A stretch of DNA of 64,000 bases from Bacteroidales bacterium (GTDB lineage Bacteria; Bacteroidota; Bacteroidia; Bacteroidales; WCHB1-69): the NCBI GenBank assembly GCA_017961265.1, contig JAGCXN010000006.1:1-64000 (forward strand), read 5' to 3'. The translations under genes and the position numbers were made by a program. The notes under the pieces were generated by a model. It saw only the letters and a program-made list of their open reading frames with translations, had not been told where the DNA came from and did not search any database. Below, piece after piece: positions 26,277 through 33,845 of this stretch (position 1 is its first letter; each line of letters starts with the position of its first letter).

Positions 26277-26705
26277 ATGCGAGAACTGCACTGCCTGTTA
26301 GATTATGAGCCCAAAGTCCTTCTTGCATGGGGCGAAAGCCTGAAGGGGGACCGCAAGTTCACCGACTTCCTGATGCTGAACGGTTTTCCGGAATTAGCGG
26401 CACTCACGGGGGCCATCCACTCCGACACCGACGCCCTGAAGTGGCTGTTCGATAACGGCTACCCCGAATTCGGAGTCCTCAGCGACGCCATCGACGACGA
26501 AGATGAGGCCATCGCCTGGCTCGAGAAGTACCACTGCGACTTCCTCTCGAAGTTCGCTGCCGCCTGCCGGAAGGACGACGACGCCATCAAATGGTTCGTG
26601 GACAACAAGCTGGACCTTTTCATCCTCATCATCCGCACTATCCACGACATCCTCCTGTTCCAGTCGTGGGACTCCTCGGATGTGCACAGGATGAGACGCA
26701 GCTGA
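26277..26705 (+). CDS. Small acidic helical-repeat protein, function unknown
   Basis: 142 residues from the ATG at 26277, chosen because the -7 box at 26241 lies inside the longer frame. No signal peptide or membrane span is visible. The sequence is built of about three to four tandem units of roughly 33 residues. Each has an aromatic-Leu pair, a N-G-[FY]-P-E-[LF] type turn, an A-I-x-x-[DE] segment and a closing A-[LI]-x-W-[LF]: compare NGFPELAALTGAI, NGYPEFGVLSDAI and YHCDFLSKFAAAC. That period suggests an alpha-solenoid of helical pairs, probably cytoplasmic and protein-binding. The last unit is degenerate (L-D-L-F-I-L-I-I). I do not recognise a named family. Confidence 0.75.
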   Translation: MRELHCLLDYEPKVLLAWGESLKGDRKFTDFLMLNGFPELAALTGAIHSDTDALKWLFDNGYPEFGVLSDAIDDEDEAIAWLEKYHCDFLSKFAAACRKDDDAIKWFVDNKLDLFILIIRTIHDILLFQSWDSSDVHRMRRS

Positions 26706-26713
26706 TTTTTTTG

Positions 26714-26721
26714 TATCTTTG
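26714..26721 (+). promoter_or_regulatory. Bacteroidetes -7 box (TATCTTTG) for pepD
   Basis: TATCTTTG fits TAnnTTTG, 38 bases before the pepD ATG and just after the stop of the upstream gene. pepD therefore probably has its own promoter rather than depending on read-through. Confidence 0.65.
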
Positions 26722-26759
26722 CACCCTCATTCCGAAATCAAAACCAAAAACATATCATT

Positions 26760-28211
26760 ATGAGCAACGTAAAGTTAGAACCGGAACTGGTGTTCCACTA
26801 TTTTGAAGAGATTTGCAAGGTTCCCCGCCCGTCGAAGAAGGAGGCGAAGATGACCGCCTGGCTGATGAAAGTCGGCGAAGAGCTGGGGCTTCCTACCAAG
26901 CGCGACGAGATCGGCAACGTGCTGATCAGCAAACCCGCCACCCCCGGCAAGGAGAATGTCACCCCCGTGATTTTCCAGAGCCATATCGACATGGTCTGCG
27001 AGAAGAACGCCGATGTCGATTTCGACTTCGAAAAAGACGCCATCCAATCCTACGTCGATGGCGAATGGATGAAGGCGAAGGGCACCACCCTCGGTGCCGA
27101 CGACGGTATCGGCGTGGCGATGGAGCTGGCGCTGCTCGCCTCCAAGGATGTGGAGCACGGCCCCATCGAATGTCTCTTCACCGTGGATGAAGAGACCGGC
27201 CTCACCGGCGCTTTCGAACTGAAACCGGGCTTTATGAAGGGCAAGATGCTTCTCAACCTCGACTCGGAGGACTGGGGCGAGTTCTTCATCGGGTGCGCCG
27301 GCGGCCAGGACACCGTGGCCACTATCGACTGCGAGTTCGAGGATGCCGACAAAAAAGCCGTCGCCTACAAGGTGATGGTGAGCGGCCTTCTCGGCGGACA
27401 CTCCGGCGACGACATCAACAAGGGCCGCGGCAACGCCGTCAAGTTGCTGGGCCGTATCCTTTGGAATGCCTATCAGGAATATGATATCCGCATCGCCACG
27501 ATGGACGCGGGCAACCTCCGCAACGCCATCGCCCGCGAGGGCTGGGCTGTCGTCACCGTGCCGGCAGATGCGGCGAAAGAGTTCGAGGAGTACGTCCGTT
27601 CGATGGCTCCGGTCTTCCAGAACGAGTTCCACGCTACCGACCCGGGTGTGAAAGTGACGATAGAGAAGGCCGACATGCCCAAGAAAGTTTGGGGCGAGTA
27701 TGCCGCCATCGATGCACTCAACGCCATCTACGTGTGCCCTCACGGCGTCTTCGCCATGTCGCAGGACATTCCTGGCCTCGTCGAAACCTCGTCCAACCTC
27801 GCTTCCGTCAAGGTGAAAGAGGACAGGATCGTCTTCTGCACCAGTCAGCGCAGCTCCGTCGAATCCAAGAAGAAAGCCGCGGTTGACCGTGTTTCCGCCT
27901 GCTTCTATATGATCGGCGCCGAAGTGGAGAACACCGACGGCTATCCGGGCTGGGAGCCGAACACCAATTCCGCAGCTTTGAAGACCCTGGTGGATGCTTA
28001 CCACAACGTCTTTAACGGCGAGGAACCGAAGGTGAAGGCCATCCACGCCGGCCTCGAATGCGGCCTCTTCTCCCAGAAATATCCGGGCCTCGACATGGTC
28101 TCCTACGGTCCCACACTCCGCGGCGTCCATTCCCCCGACGAGAAACTGGAGATAGCCACGGTGAAAAAATGCTGGGATTTAACGGTGGAGTTCCTGAAGA
28201 TACTGAAGTAA
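26760..28211 (+). CDS. pepD: Aminoacyl-histidine dipeptidase (peptidase D, M20 family)
   Basis: 483 residues, matching the usual length of about 485. PepD is a cytoplasmic di-zinc exopeptidase that hydrolyses Xaa-His and other dipeptides for amino-acid recycling. Metal-site motifs are in order: S-H-I-D-M-V-C-E with His75 and Asp77; G-A-D-D-G-I-G with the bridging Asp at 114/115; D-E-E-T-G with catalytic Glu144/Glu145; L-D-S-E-D near residue 167; and a late G-V-H-S-P with His457. The lid domain lies between, around residues 190-390. No signal peptide. It is convergent with thiL, with a repeat-rich 183-bp gap. Its own -7 box is at 26714. Confidence 0.95.
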   Translation: MSNVKLEPELVFHYFEEICKVPRPSKKEAKMTAWLMKVGEELGLPTKRDEIGNVLISKPATPGKENVTPVIFQSHIDMVCEKNADVDFDFEKDAIQSYVDGEWMKAKGTTLGADDGIGVAMELALLASKDVEHGPIECLFTVDEETGLTGAFELKPGFMKGKMLLNLDSEDWGEFFIGCAGGQDTVATIDCEFEDADKKAVAYKVMVSGLLGGHSGDDINKGRGNAVKLLGRILWNAYQEYDIRIATMDAGNLRNAIAREGWAVVTVPADAAKEFEEYVRSMAPVFQNEFHATDPGVKVTIEKADMPKKVWGEYAAIDALNAIYVCPHGVFAMSQDIPGLVETSSNLASVKVKEDRIVFCTSQRSSVESKKKAAVDRVSACFYMIGAEVENTDGYPGWEPNTNSAALKTLVDAYHNVFNGEEPKVKAIHAGLECGLFSQKYPGLDMVSYGPTLRGVHSPDEKLEIATVKKCWDLTVEFLKILK

Positions 28212-28224
28212 CAAGTTTATCAAG

Positions 28225-28316
28225 TTCATCAAGTAGAAGGTAAAAGGTGATAGGTGATAGGTAATAGGTACCCTCATACCTTTTACTTTTTACCTTTTAC
28301 CTTTTACAAGTCTTCA
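28225..28316. repeat. Inverted pair of heptamer arrays between pepD and thiL
   Basis: Units of seven bases (GGTAAAA, GGTGATA, GGTGATA, GGTAATA, GGTACCC) are followed by the reverse-complement type (TTTTACT, TTTTACC, TTTTACC). The two halves can pair into a long stem between two convergent genes, so the array may also serve as a bidirectional transcription stop. Confidence 0.7.
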
Positions 28317-28328
28317 TCTGTTCCTCGG

Positions 28329-28350
28329 GAGACGCGATGAATCGCGTTTC
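28329..28350. repeat. GAGACGCGAT palindrome (copy A)
   Basis: Arms GAGACGCGAT (28329-28338) and ATCGCGTTTC (28341-28350) pair with one G-U wobble around a GA turn and are followed by TACA. The same TGTAGAGACG-type palindrome recurs at 53586-53616. Confidence 0.6.
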
Positions 28351-28366
28351 TACACTATGCCCCCCC

Positions 28367-28408
28367 CTGTACCCTGTACCCTGTACCCTATCCCCTATTC
28401 ACTATCCC
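28367..28408. repeat. CCCTGTA heptamer array running into the thiL 3' end
   Basis: Consecutive 7-mers CCCTGTA (three times), CCCTATC, CCCTATT, CACTATC and CCCTTGG. The thiL stop codon (28395-28397 on the minus strand) and its last codons (G-D-S-E) lie inside the array. Confidence 0.7.
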
Positions 28409-29438
28409 CTTGGAATCCCTGTGCCCGCAGGGAAATCTGGCGGTCGTCGTTGGTGATGAGGTTGCAGCCGGCGTTGGGTTCGGTCATGTAACCGATGACG
28501 GAAACGTTTTCGATGGTTTTCACCTTTTCGTAATCCTCCTGTTTGATGGTGAACAGCAGTTCGTAGTCCTCGCCGCCGTTGAGGGCGACGGTGGTGGCCA
28601 CGATTTTCAGTTCGCGGAGGGTCTGGAAGGTGAGGGGATCGACGGGGGTCTTGTTCTCGTAGATGGTGCAGCCGAGGTGGTTGAGGTGGCAGAGATGAAG
28701 GAGGGAGGAGGCGAGGCCGTCGCTGACGACGGTCATGGCGGTGGGGAGAATGTCGTTTTTGCGGAGGGCCTCGACGATGTCGAGGCGCGGTTCCGGTTTC
28801 AGCTGGCGTTCCAGCAAGTATTCGTAGCCTTCGAAGTCGGGCTGGTTATTGCCGGTGGTTTCGAAGACCTGCTTTTCGCGTTGCAGGAGGAGGAGGCCGG
28901 TGTAGGCGGCGCCGAAGTCGCCCGAGACGCAGATGAGTTCGTTCTCGTGGGTGCCGGTGCGGCGGGTGATCCGGTCGGGTTCGACGGAGCCGAGTGCGGT
29001 GAGGCCGATGGCGAGGCCCGAAACGGAGGAGGTGATGTCAAGGCTGGCGATGTCGAGCTTGTAGAAGTGACAGCAGGCGCGCAGGCCAGTGAGGAGCTCT
29101 TCGACGGCTTCGACGGAGAAGCGGTTGGAGACGGCGAGGTTGACGGTGAGCTGCGACGGTGTGGCGTTCATGGCGAGGAGGTCGGAGACGGCGATACCGG
29201 CGCACTTGTACCCGAGGTGCTTAAGTGGGAAGTAGGAGAGGTCGAAGTGGACGTTCTCGACGAACAGTTTCGAGGCGGCCACCGTAAGGCGATTGTCGAA
29301 GCGGGCGGCGGCTGCGTCGTCACCGGGGCCCACCACGGTGGAGGGCTGCTCTATCTTGATATTATCCGTAAGCTTGCTGATGAGGTTGAATTTCCCAAGT
29401 TGGGAGATTTCGCTGCGGAGGGTGTCGTTGTCGGCCAT
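28395..29438 (-). CDS. thiL: Thiamine-monophosphate kinase
   Basis: 347 residues from the ATG at 29438 (M-A-D-N-D-T-L). A longer frame to 29504 exists, but the -7 box at 29491-29498 lies within it. ThiL phosphorylates thiamine monophosphate to the active cofactor thiamine diphosphate in the cytoplasm and belongs to the PurM/AIR-synthase-like superfamily. Diagnostic features are V-G-P-G-D-D-A near residue 37, the metal-binding D-L-L-A-M-N-A near 85, D-I-T-S-S-V-S-G-L near 133, V-S-D-G-L-A-S near 242 and G-G-E-D-Y-E-L-L-F-T near 290. No other thiamine gene is nearby. The 3' end has been overrun by a heptamer array. Confidence 0.95.
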   Translation of the reverse strand: MADNDTLRSEISQLGKFNLISKLTDNIKIEQPSTVVGPGDDAAAARFDNRLTVAASKLFVENVHFDLSYFPLKHLGYKCAGIAVSDLLAMNATPSQLTVNLAVSNRFSVEAVEELLTGLRACCHFYKLDIASLDITSSVSGLAIGLTALGSVEPDRITRRTGTHENELICVSGDFGAAYTGLLLLQREKQVFETTGNNQPDFEGYEYLLERQLKPEPRLDIVEALRKNDILPTAMTVVSDGLASSLLHLCHLNHLGCTIYENKTPVDPLTFQTLRELKIVATTVALNGGEDYELLFTIKQEDYEKVKTIENVSVIGYMTEPNAGCNLITNDDRQISLRAQGFQGDSE

Positions 29439-29490
29439 ATATATATATATTGTATAATTTTCTGATTTATAAATCGGCTGATTCGAGGTG

Positions 29491-29498
29491 CAAAGGTA
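29491..29498 (-). promoter_or_regulatory. Bacteroidetes -7 box (TACCTTTG) for thiL
   Basis: The plus strand reads CAAAGGTA, that is TACCTTTG on the minus strand, 52 bases upstream of the thiL ATG. No obvious TTG at the right spacing. Confidence 0.55.
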
Positions 29499-29561
29499 CA
29501 ACAAAGTTCATCATGTTCATCAGGTTGATGGATGAAAAGATGAAAGGATGAAGAGAGGAAA

Positions 29562-29665
29562 GTAGGAGGTAGGAAGTGAAAAGTAATAGGTTGCCCCACA
29601 CAGCCCCTCTTCAAGCCTCCTACCTATTACCTTTTACCTAGAACCTTCTACATTTTACTTTCTAC
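29562..29665. repeat. Inverted pair of heptamer arrays (GTANNAG / CTNNTAC)
   Basis: Left half, 29562-29589: GTAGGAG, GTAGGAA, GTGAAAA, GTAATAG. Right half, 29617-29665: CTCCTAC, CTATTAC, CTTTTAC, CTAGAAC, CTTCTAC, ATTTTAC, TTTCTAC. TAC or GTA recurs every seven bases. The right half ends exactly over the stop codon of the Rpn remnant (29662-29664). Confidence 0.75.
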
Positions 29666-30318
29666 TGAAGTTGCAGGATCTGTTCCTCGGGGATGCCGGT
29701 AGCTTTGGCCACATCGGCGGGGGAGATGCCCAAGGCGAGAAGGTTCTTGGCGGTTTGGAGGAGTGCTTCTTCCCGTCCTTCCTTTCGTCCTTCTTCCATA
29801 CCTTTCTCCTTACCCTTTTCAAAACCGTCGTTGAAGCCTTCAGCTTTTCCCATTCTGTGGTGGTATTCCATCGCGTCCTGTACGTCCTCGTACTCCAAGA
29901 CGCTCTTTTCGTATTCCTCTTTTTCCATAGTGGTCAGTTTTGACAGTTGGCAATCTTCGTACAGTTCGTGGAAAACGTCATACTTCTCCGGGATGTCGCT
30001 CTCTTCCAAACGCCACATGTTCTTGATGGCGTAGCACCATTTTTGCCTGTCGTCCGTAAGATTCCTGAACTGCTTTCGGGCGGCAAATTTACTCAAATCT
30101 ATCAAAAGGTAGGACACTTTCTCTGAAAAAACACGATTTTTGTCATCCTTCAGCATCACATGCTGTACAAAATCAGGAGTCCCTTTCAGTTCAGGGATTT
30201 TGAAATTGGCGAGGATGATGGAGATGACCGTGGGGTAGTTGTACTTGTGGTCTCCTTTTACGAGGGAGTTGCTGATGATTCGGGAAGAATAGGCTATCAC
30301 CCTGTTTTTCAGGAAAAC
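29662..30318 (-). pseudogene. 5'-truncated Rpn-family (PD-(D/E)XK) nuclease remnant
   Basis: The C-terminal part resembles Rpn / PDDEXK_2 transposase-like nucleases: a N-R-V-I-A-Y-S-S-R-I segment, a S-I-I-L-A-N-F strand, the F-A-A-R-K-Q-F and W-C-Y-A-I-K region, then a charged helix (K-G-K-E-K-G-M-E-E-G-R-K-E-G) and the terminal L-G-I-S-P-A-D-V-A-K-A-T-G-I helix-turn-helix-like tail. Family members are usually about 300 residues and begin with the catalytic domain. Here that part is missing: similarity starts around V-F-L-K-N-R-V, just after an in-frame TAG at 30319-30321. The only initiator is an internal GTG (30300), giving 212 residues. I call it a decayed remnant. A functional short form is possible but would lack the nuclease motifs. 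Confidence 0.7.
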
Positions 30319-30684
30319 CTATAAATTTGTCACAAAACAGGTTTTTGGAGGTGGAGGTGGGCCGAAGTGGAAAAATCGGAATTTTTCGGTTTTCCGTGCC
30401 AAAATCCGCTCCAAAAAAATTTTTTCAATAAAATTTTCAACATTGTCGGTGGAATAAAAATAGTTGTATATTTGCAAGCTTATTGGATAATAGGAGAAAG
30501 CGGCGGGGATTGCGATTTTTTATAGGCAATAACATGTTGGATTACAATGTGTTTTAAAAGTAATCAACATTCTTATTGTTTATAAATATTTGCGTGAAAA
30601 TGGCAAAAAAAACTCCGAAAATTTCCAAAAGAAGGAAGACGAAGAAAAAGAAAAAAGTATATAACACGGAAAAATTATTCAGAA
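30319..30684. other. Leader region upstream of secE
   Basis: It contains the strong promoter at 30443-30474, about 125 bases with no recognised feature, and then the 36-codon frame at 30600. Many Bacteroidota have tuf and tRNA-Trp here. I see neither a cloverleaf nor a TTCGA T-loop. Confidence 0.6.
30443..30474 (+). promoter_or_regulatory. Promoter of the secE-nusG-ribosomal-rpo cluster
   Basis: TTG at 30443-30445, a 21-base spacer and TATATTTG at 30467-30474 match the Bacteroidetes primary promoter (TTG-N19-21-TAnnTTTG). The leader to secE would be about 200 nt. Confidence 0.8.
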
Positions 30685-30710
30685 ATGAAAAAGATAGTCA
30701 ATTATTTTAA
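30600..30710 (+). CDS. Candidate 36-residue lysine-rich microprotein upstream of secE
   Basis: ATG at 30600, TAA ending at 30710. It overlaps the start of secE (30685) by 26 nt in another frame. The product begins M-A-K-K-T-P-K-I-S-K-R-R-K-T and has about 15 Lys/Arg in the first 20 residues, then V-Y-N-T-E-K-L-F. That resembles very small RNA-binding ribosomal-type peptides, but I cannot assign it to a family. It may be a genuine peptide, a translational-coupling leader for secE, or a chance frame in A-rich DNA. The A-rich run alone would encode lysines. Confidence 0.35.
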   Translation: MAKKTPKISKRRKTKKKKKVYNTEKLFRNEKDSQLF

Positions 30711-30882
30711 GGAGACGTACGACGAGTTAGCGAACAAGGTGACCTGGCCGTCGGCAAAGGATCTGCAAAGTAGTGTTGTGGTCGTGTCCATTGCTTCCCT
30801 TATCATCGCGTTAGTGGTGTGTTTGATGGACTGGATCTTCAACTTGGGAATGACCTCTATGTTCCCGATGCCGAAACTTTAG
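30685..30882 (+). CDS. secE: Preprotein translocase subunit SecE
   Basis: 65 residues, the short single-helix SecE form. SecE stabilises SecY in the inner-membrane protein-export channel. The amphipathic N-terminal part contains the conserved E-L-x-x-K-V-T-W-P-S motif (residues about 14-23), followed by one transmembrane helix (V-V-V-V-S-I-A-S-L-I-I-A-L-V-V, about 31-50). Lies 47 bp upstream of nusG, the normal order in bacteria. Confidence 0.95.
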   Translation: MKKIVNYFKETYDELANKVTWPSAKDLQSSVVVVSIASLIIALVVCLMDWIFNLGMTSMFPMPKL

Positions 30883-30929
30883 TAATTTTTGAGTAGTTCA
30901 GTTGTACATTAGTCAAAACCTAACGCAGT

Positions 30930-31481
30930 ATGGCAGAGATTGAAAAGAAATGGTATGCGCTCAGGGTCGCGTCAAGTACCGAAAAGAAGGTGAAGCAGAA
31001 CATCGAGAACGAGGTGGAAGCTTCCCATCTTGGCGAGTTTGTCACGCGCATCCTGATCCCGACCGAGAAGGTTTACCAGATCCGCAACGGAAAGAAAGTG
31101 AGCAAGGAGAACACCCTCTACCCCGGCTACCTCTTCGTGGAGGCTGCTGGTTTGGACAAGGTGATGCACCTGCTGCTGAGCATTCCGGGCGTGCTGGGGT
31201 TCGTTGGCTGCAAGCACAAGACCGACACGCCGCCTCCGCTCCATGCTGACGAGGTCCAACGCATGCTCGGTGACGAGGACACACGGCTCAGCCAAGACGA
31301 GTCGCTCGTGATCCCCTTCATCGTCGGCGAGGAAATCAAGGTGACTGACGGGCCATTCAGCTCCTTCACCGGTGTGATCGAGGAGATCAACGCGGAGAAG
31401 AAGAAACTGAAGGTTACGGTGAAAATCTTCGGGCGTAAGACCCCGCTAGAGCTGGGTTTCATGCAGGTTGAAAAGGCATAA
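30930..31481 (+). CDS. nusG: Transcription termination/antitermination factor NusG
   Basis: 183 residues. NusG binds the RNA polymerase clamp helices and links transcription with Rho or the ribosome. The NGN domain (residues about 6-110) starts with K-W-Y-A-L-R-V-A-S and has the L-Y-P-G-Y-L-F-V-E signature near 66-74. The KOW domain (about 128-183) has G-E-E-I-K-V-T-D-G-P-F and F-T-G-V-I-E-E-I, and ends with V-K-I-F-G-R-K-T-P-L-E-L. No insertion domain. Cotranscribed with secE and the L11 operon. Confidence 0.97.
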   Translation: MAEIEKKWYALRVASSTEKKVKQNIENEVEASHLGEFVTRILIPTEKVYQIRNGKKVSKENTLYPGYLFVEAAGLDKVMHLLLSIPGVLGFVGCKHKTDTPPPLHADEVQRMLGDEDTRLSQDESLVIPFIVGEEIKVTDGPFSSFTGVIEEINAEKKKLKVTVKIFGRKTPLELGFMQVEKA

Positions 31482-31528
31482 TGTGCAGCGCAAACAATTA
31501 TCAATCAATTTATTAATCTACACAGAAA

Positions 31529-31978
31529 ATGGCAAAAGAAGTAGCTGGACTTATTAAGTTACAAATTAAAGGAGGTGCCGCTAATCCATCGCCGCCGGTA
31601 GGCCCCGCACTGGGTTCGAAGGGCGTCAACATCATGGAGTTCTGTAAGCAGTTCAACGCCCGTACACAGGACAAGGCTGGCAAGGTTGTGCCCGTCATCA
31701 TCACTGTTTACAAGGACAAGTCGTTTGACTTTATCATCAAGACTCCTCCGGTCGCCGTACAGTTGCTGGAAGCGGCCAAAGTTCAAAAGGGTTCGAAGGA
31801 ACCGAACCGCGACAAGGTTGCCACCGTCTCGTGGGACCAGGTGAAGGAAATCGCCGAAGTGAAGATGCCCGACCTGAACTGTTTCACCACCGAGTCCGCC
31901 ATGTCCATGGTGGCCGGCACGGCACGCAGCATGGGTATCGTCGTCAAGGGCGGCACCAACCCGTTTGAGAACAATTAA
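31529..31978 (+). CDS. rplK: 50S ribosomal protein L11
   Basis: 149 residues. L11 forms the GTPase-associated stalk base on 23S rRNA. The N-terminal domain carries [20 protein letters not shown] with the conserved proline switch region. The C-terminal RNA-binding domain includes K-T-P-P-V-A-V-Q-L and ends with the A-G-T-A-R-S-M-G-I signature. 47 bp after nusG. Confidence 0.97.
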   Translation: MAKEVAGLIKLQIKGGAANPSPPVGPALGSKGVNIMEFCKQFNARTQDKAGKVVPVIITVYKDKSFDFIIKTPPVAVQLLEAAKVQKGSKEPNRDKVATVSWDQVKEIAEVKMPDLNCFTTESAMSMVAGTARSMGIVVKGGTNPFENN

Positions 31979-31998
31979 TCATTAAAAAAAACTAAACC

Positions 31999-32694
31999 AT
32001 GGCTAAAATATCAAAGAAACGCAAAGAAGCGCTTGCCAAGTTTGATAAGAACCAGGCCTACCCGCTCGTTGAAGCCGTAAATATCGTAAAAGGCATCACC
32101 TACACCAAGTTCGATGCTTCCTTCGATATTGACGTCCGTCTGGGTGTTGACCCCCGTAAGGCCAACCAGATGGTGAGAGGTATTGTGACCCTCCCGCACG
32201 GCACAGGTAAGGTAGTGCGCGTCCTGGTCCTCTGCACCCCCGACAAGGAGGAAGAGGCAAAGGCAGCTGGCGCCGATTATGTGGGCTTGGAGGAATACGT
32301 CGATAAGATCAAGAAAGGTTGGACCGACGTGGACGTCATCATCACCATGCCGAGCGTGATGCCGAAGATTGGTGCCCTGGGTAAGATCCTCGGTCCCCGC
32401 GGACTGATGCCGAACCCGAAAGCAGGCACCGTCACCATGGAGATCGGCAAGGCCGTCACCGAAGTGAAGGCCGGTAAGATCGACTTCAAGGTGGACAAGT
32501 ACGGTATCATCCACACCGGTATCGGCAAGATCAACTTCCCCGCCGAAAAGCTCGTGGACAACGCCCGCGAAATGATGGCCACCATCATCAAGCTGAAACC
32601 GACCGCCGCCAAGGGCACCTACATCAAGAGCATCTACATCTCTTCGACGATGAGCCCCGGCGTGCAAGTCGATGTGAAATCGGTAACCATCTAA
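31999..32694 (+). CDS. rplA: 50S ribosomal protein L1
   Basis: 231 residues. L1 builds the mobile stalk that releases deacylated tRNA. Visible signatures are [15 protein letters not shown] (residues about 38-52), [29 protein letters not shown] (about 118-138) and G-T-V-T. 20 bp after rplK. In many bacteria L1 represses the rplK-rplA message; I saw no clear L1-binding mimic here. Confidence 0.97.
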   Translation: MAKISKKRKEALAKFDKNQAYPLVEAVNIVKGITYTKFDASFDIDVRLGVDPRKANQMVRGIVTLPHGTGKVVRVLVLCTPDKEEEAKAAGADYVGLEEYVDKIKKGWTDVDVIITMPSVMPKIGALGKILGPRGLMPNPKAGTVTMEIGKAVTEVKAGKIDFKVDKYGIIHTGIGKINFPAEKLVDNAREMMATIIKLKPTAAKGTYIKSIYISSTMSPGVQVDVKSVTI

Positions 32695-32714
32695 TCTTAA
32701 AAAGCTAAATTACA

Positions 32715-33233
32715 ATGAAACAAGAACAAAAAAGTGTTATTATTGACGCGATTGCGAAGGATTTAGCTGATTACCCGAATGTGTATGTGACGGATATCTC
32801 CGGTTTCACAGTTGAGACTGTGAACCAGTTGAGAAGACAATGCTTCAAGCGCGACATCAAGCTCAAGGTTGTGAAGAACACCCTGCTGAAACGCGCCATG
32901 GAGCAGTCCGAACTTGACTACTCCGAGATCTATCCCGCCCTTAAAGGCGTCACCTCCATCATGCTGTCCACGACGGGCAACGCACCGGCAAAACTGATCA
33001 AGGATTTCCGTGCGAAGAACAAAAAGCCCATCATCAAGGCCGCATTCATCGAGAGTGCCACCTATTTCGGTGATGATCAATTAGATGCACTTTGCAACAT
33101 CAAGTCCAGAGAGGAACTCATCGGCGATATCGTCGGTTTGTTGCAATCCCCGGCCAAGAACGTCATTTCCGCCCTTCAGTCTGGCGGCGGCAAGTTAGCC
33201 GGCATCGTAAAAACGCTCTCCGAAAGAGCATAA
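32715..33233 (+). CDS. rplJ: 50S ribosomal protein L10
   Basis: 172 residues. L10 anchors L7/L12 dimers to the ribosome. The N-terminal RNA-binding domain has the L-R-R-Q-C-F-K and V-K-N-T-L-L-K-R-A signatures (residues about 39-60). The C-terminal helix (about 135-172) that binds L12 dimers contains L-Q-S-P-A-K-N-V-I-S-A-L-Q-S. 20 bp after rplA, too short for a large L10 leader. Confidence 0.97.
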   Translation: MKQEQKSVIIDAIAKDLADYPNVYVTDISGFTVETVNQLRRQCFKRDIKLKVVKNTLLKRAMEQSELDYSEIYPALKGVTSIMLSTTGNAPAKLIKDFRAKNKKPIIKAAFIESATYFGDDQLDALCNIKSREELIGDIVGLLQSPAKNVISALQSGGGKLAGIVKTLSERA

Positions 33234-33288
33234 AAAAACAAAAAAACAATCAATCAATTTAGTAAAAACCATTTAAAAAAATAGAATC

Positions 33289-33669
33289 ATGGCAGATTTG
33301 AAAGCATTCGCAGAACAATTAGTAAATTTGACCGTTAAGGAAGTTAACGAACTGGCTCAAATTTTGAAGGAAGAGTACGGTATTGAACCCGCAGCCGCAG
33401 CAGTGGCAGTTGCCGCTGGTCCCGCCGCTGGTGGTGCCGCCGAAGCCGCCGAAGAGAAGACCTCTTTCGACGTTATCCTGAAATCCGCTGGTGCCAGCAA
33501 GCTGGCCGTCGTGAAACTGGTGAAGGAACTCACTGGTCTCGGACTTAAGGAAGCTAAGGAACTCGTTGACTCCTGCCCGAAACCGGTCAAGGAAGGCGTT
33601 ACCAAAGATGAGGCTGAGGGCCTGAAGAAATCCCTCGAAGAAGCCGGCGCCGAAATCGAAGTAAAATAA
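33289..33669 (+). CDS. rplL: 50S ribosomal protein L7/L12
   Basis: 126 residues. L12 recruits and activates translational GTPases. The N-terminal dimerisation domain (about 1-35) is followed by an Ala-rich hinge ([15 protein letters not shown]). The C-terminal domain carries [21 protein letters not shown] strong hairpin terminator follows immediately. Confidence 0.97.
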   Translation: MADLKAFAEQLVNLTVKEVNELAQILKEEYGIEPAAAAVAVAAGPAAGGAAEAAEEKTSFDVILKSAGASKLAVVKLVKELTGLGLKEAKELVDSCPKPVKEGVTKDEAEGLKKSLEEAGAEIEVK

Positions 33670-33683
33670 TTCATTTTGCGTCA

Positions 33684-33737
33684 AGCAATAAGCGCAAGGA
33701 GCCCCTACGGGACCCTTGTGCTTATTGCTGTTTTTTT
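33684..33737 (+). terminator. Intrinsic terminator/attenuator between rplL and rpoB
   Basis: Arm AGCAATAAGC-G-CAAGG pairs with CCTTG-T-GCTTATTGCT, with one internal mismatch and a short loop, followed by seven T. It begins 15 bases after the rplL stop and precedes rpoB by 108 bases. In many bacteria a partial terminator here sets the lower rpoBC level relative to L12. This stem looks strong, so rpoB may rely on read-through. Confidence 0.85.
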
Positions 33738-33845
33738 CTCTAATCAACTCAGAACCTGCCACTACTCCCCTACCCTTTTACTTAATATGCCTCCGGTGAC
33801 TCAACGATTTACCGAAACGCTTTTTTAACAACCCTTAAAAAGTTA

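Noticed and set aside
26775..28130. 451-codon minus-strand frame opposite pepD
   Set aside because: pepD has complete catalytic motifs over the same DNA; the opposite frame has none.
28410..29465. 351-codon plus-strand frame opposite thiL
   Set aside because: Gly/Val/Glu-rich mirror of thiL; thiL motifs are intact on the minus strand.
30320..30600. tRNA-Trp upstream of secE, expected by synteny
   Set aside because: No acceptor-stem pairing, no T-loop TTCGA and no CCA-type anticodon arm found.
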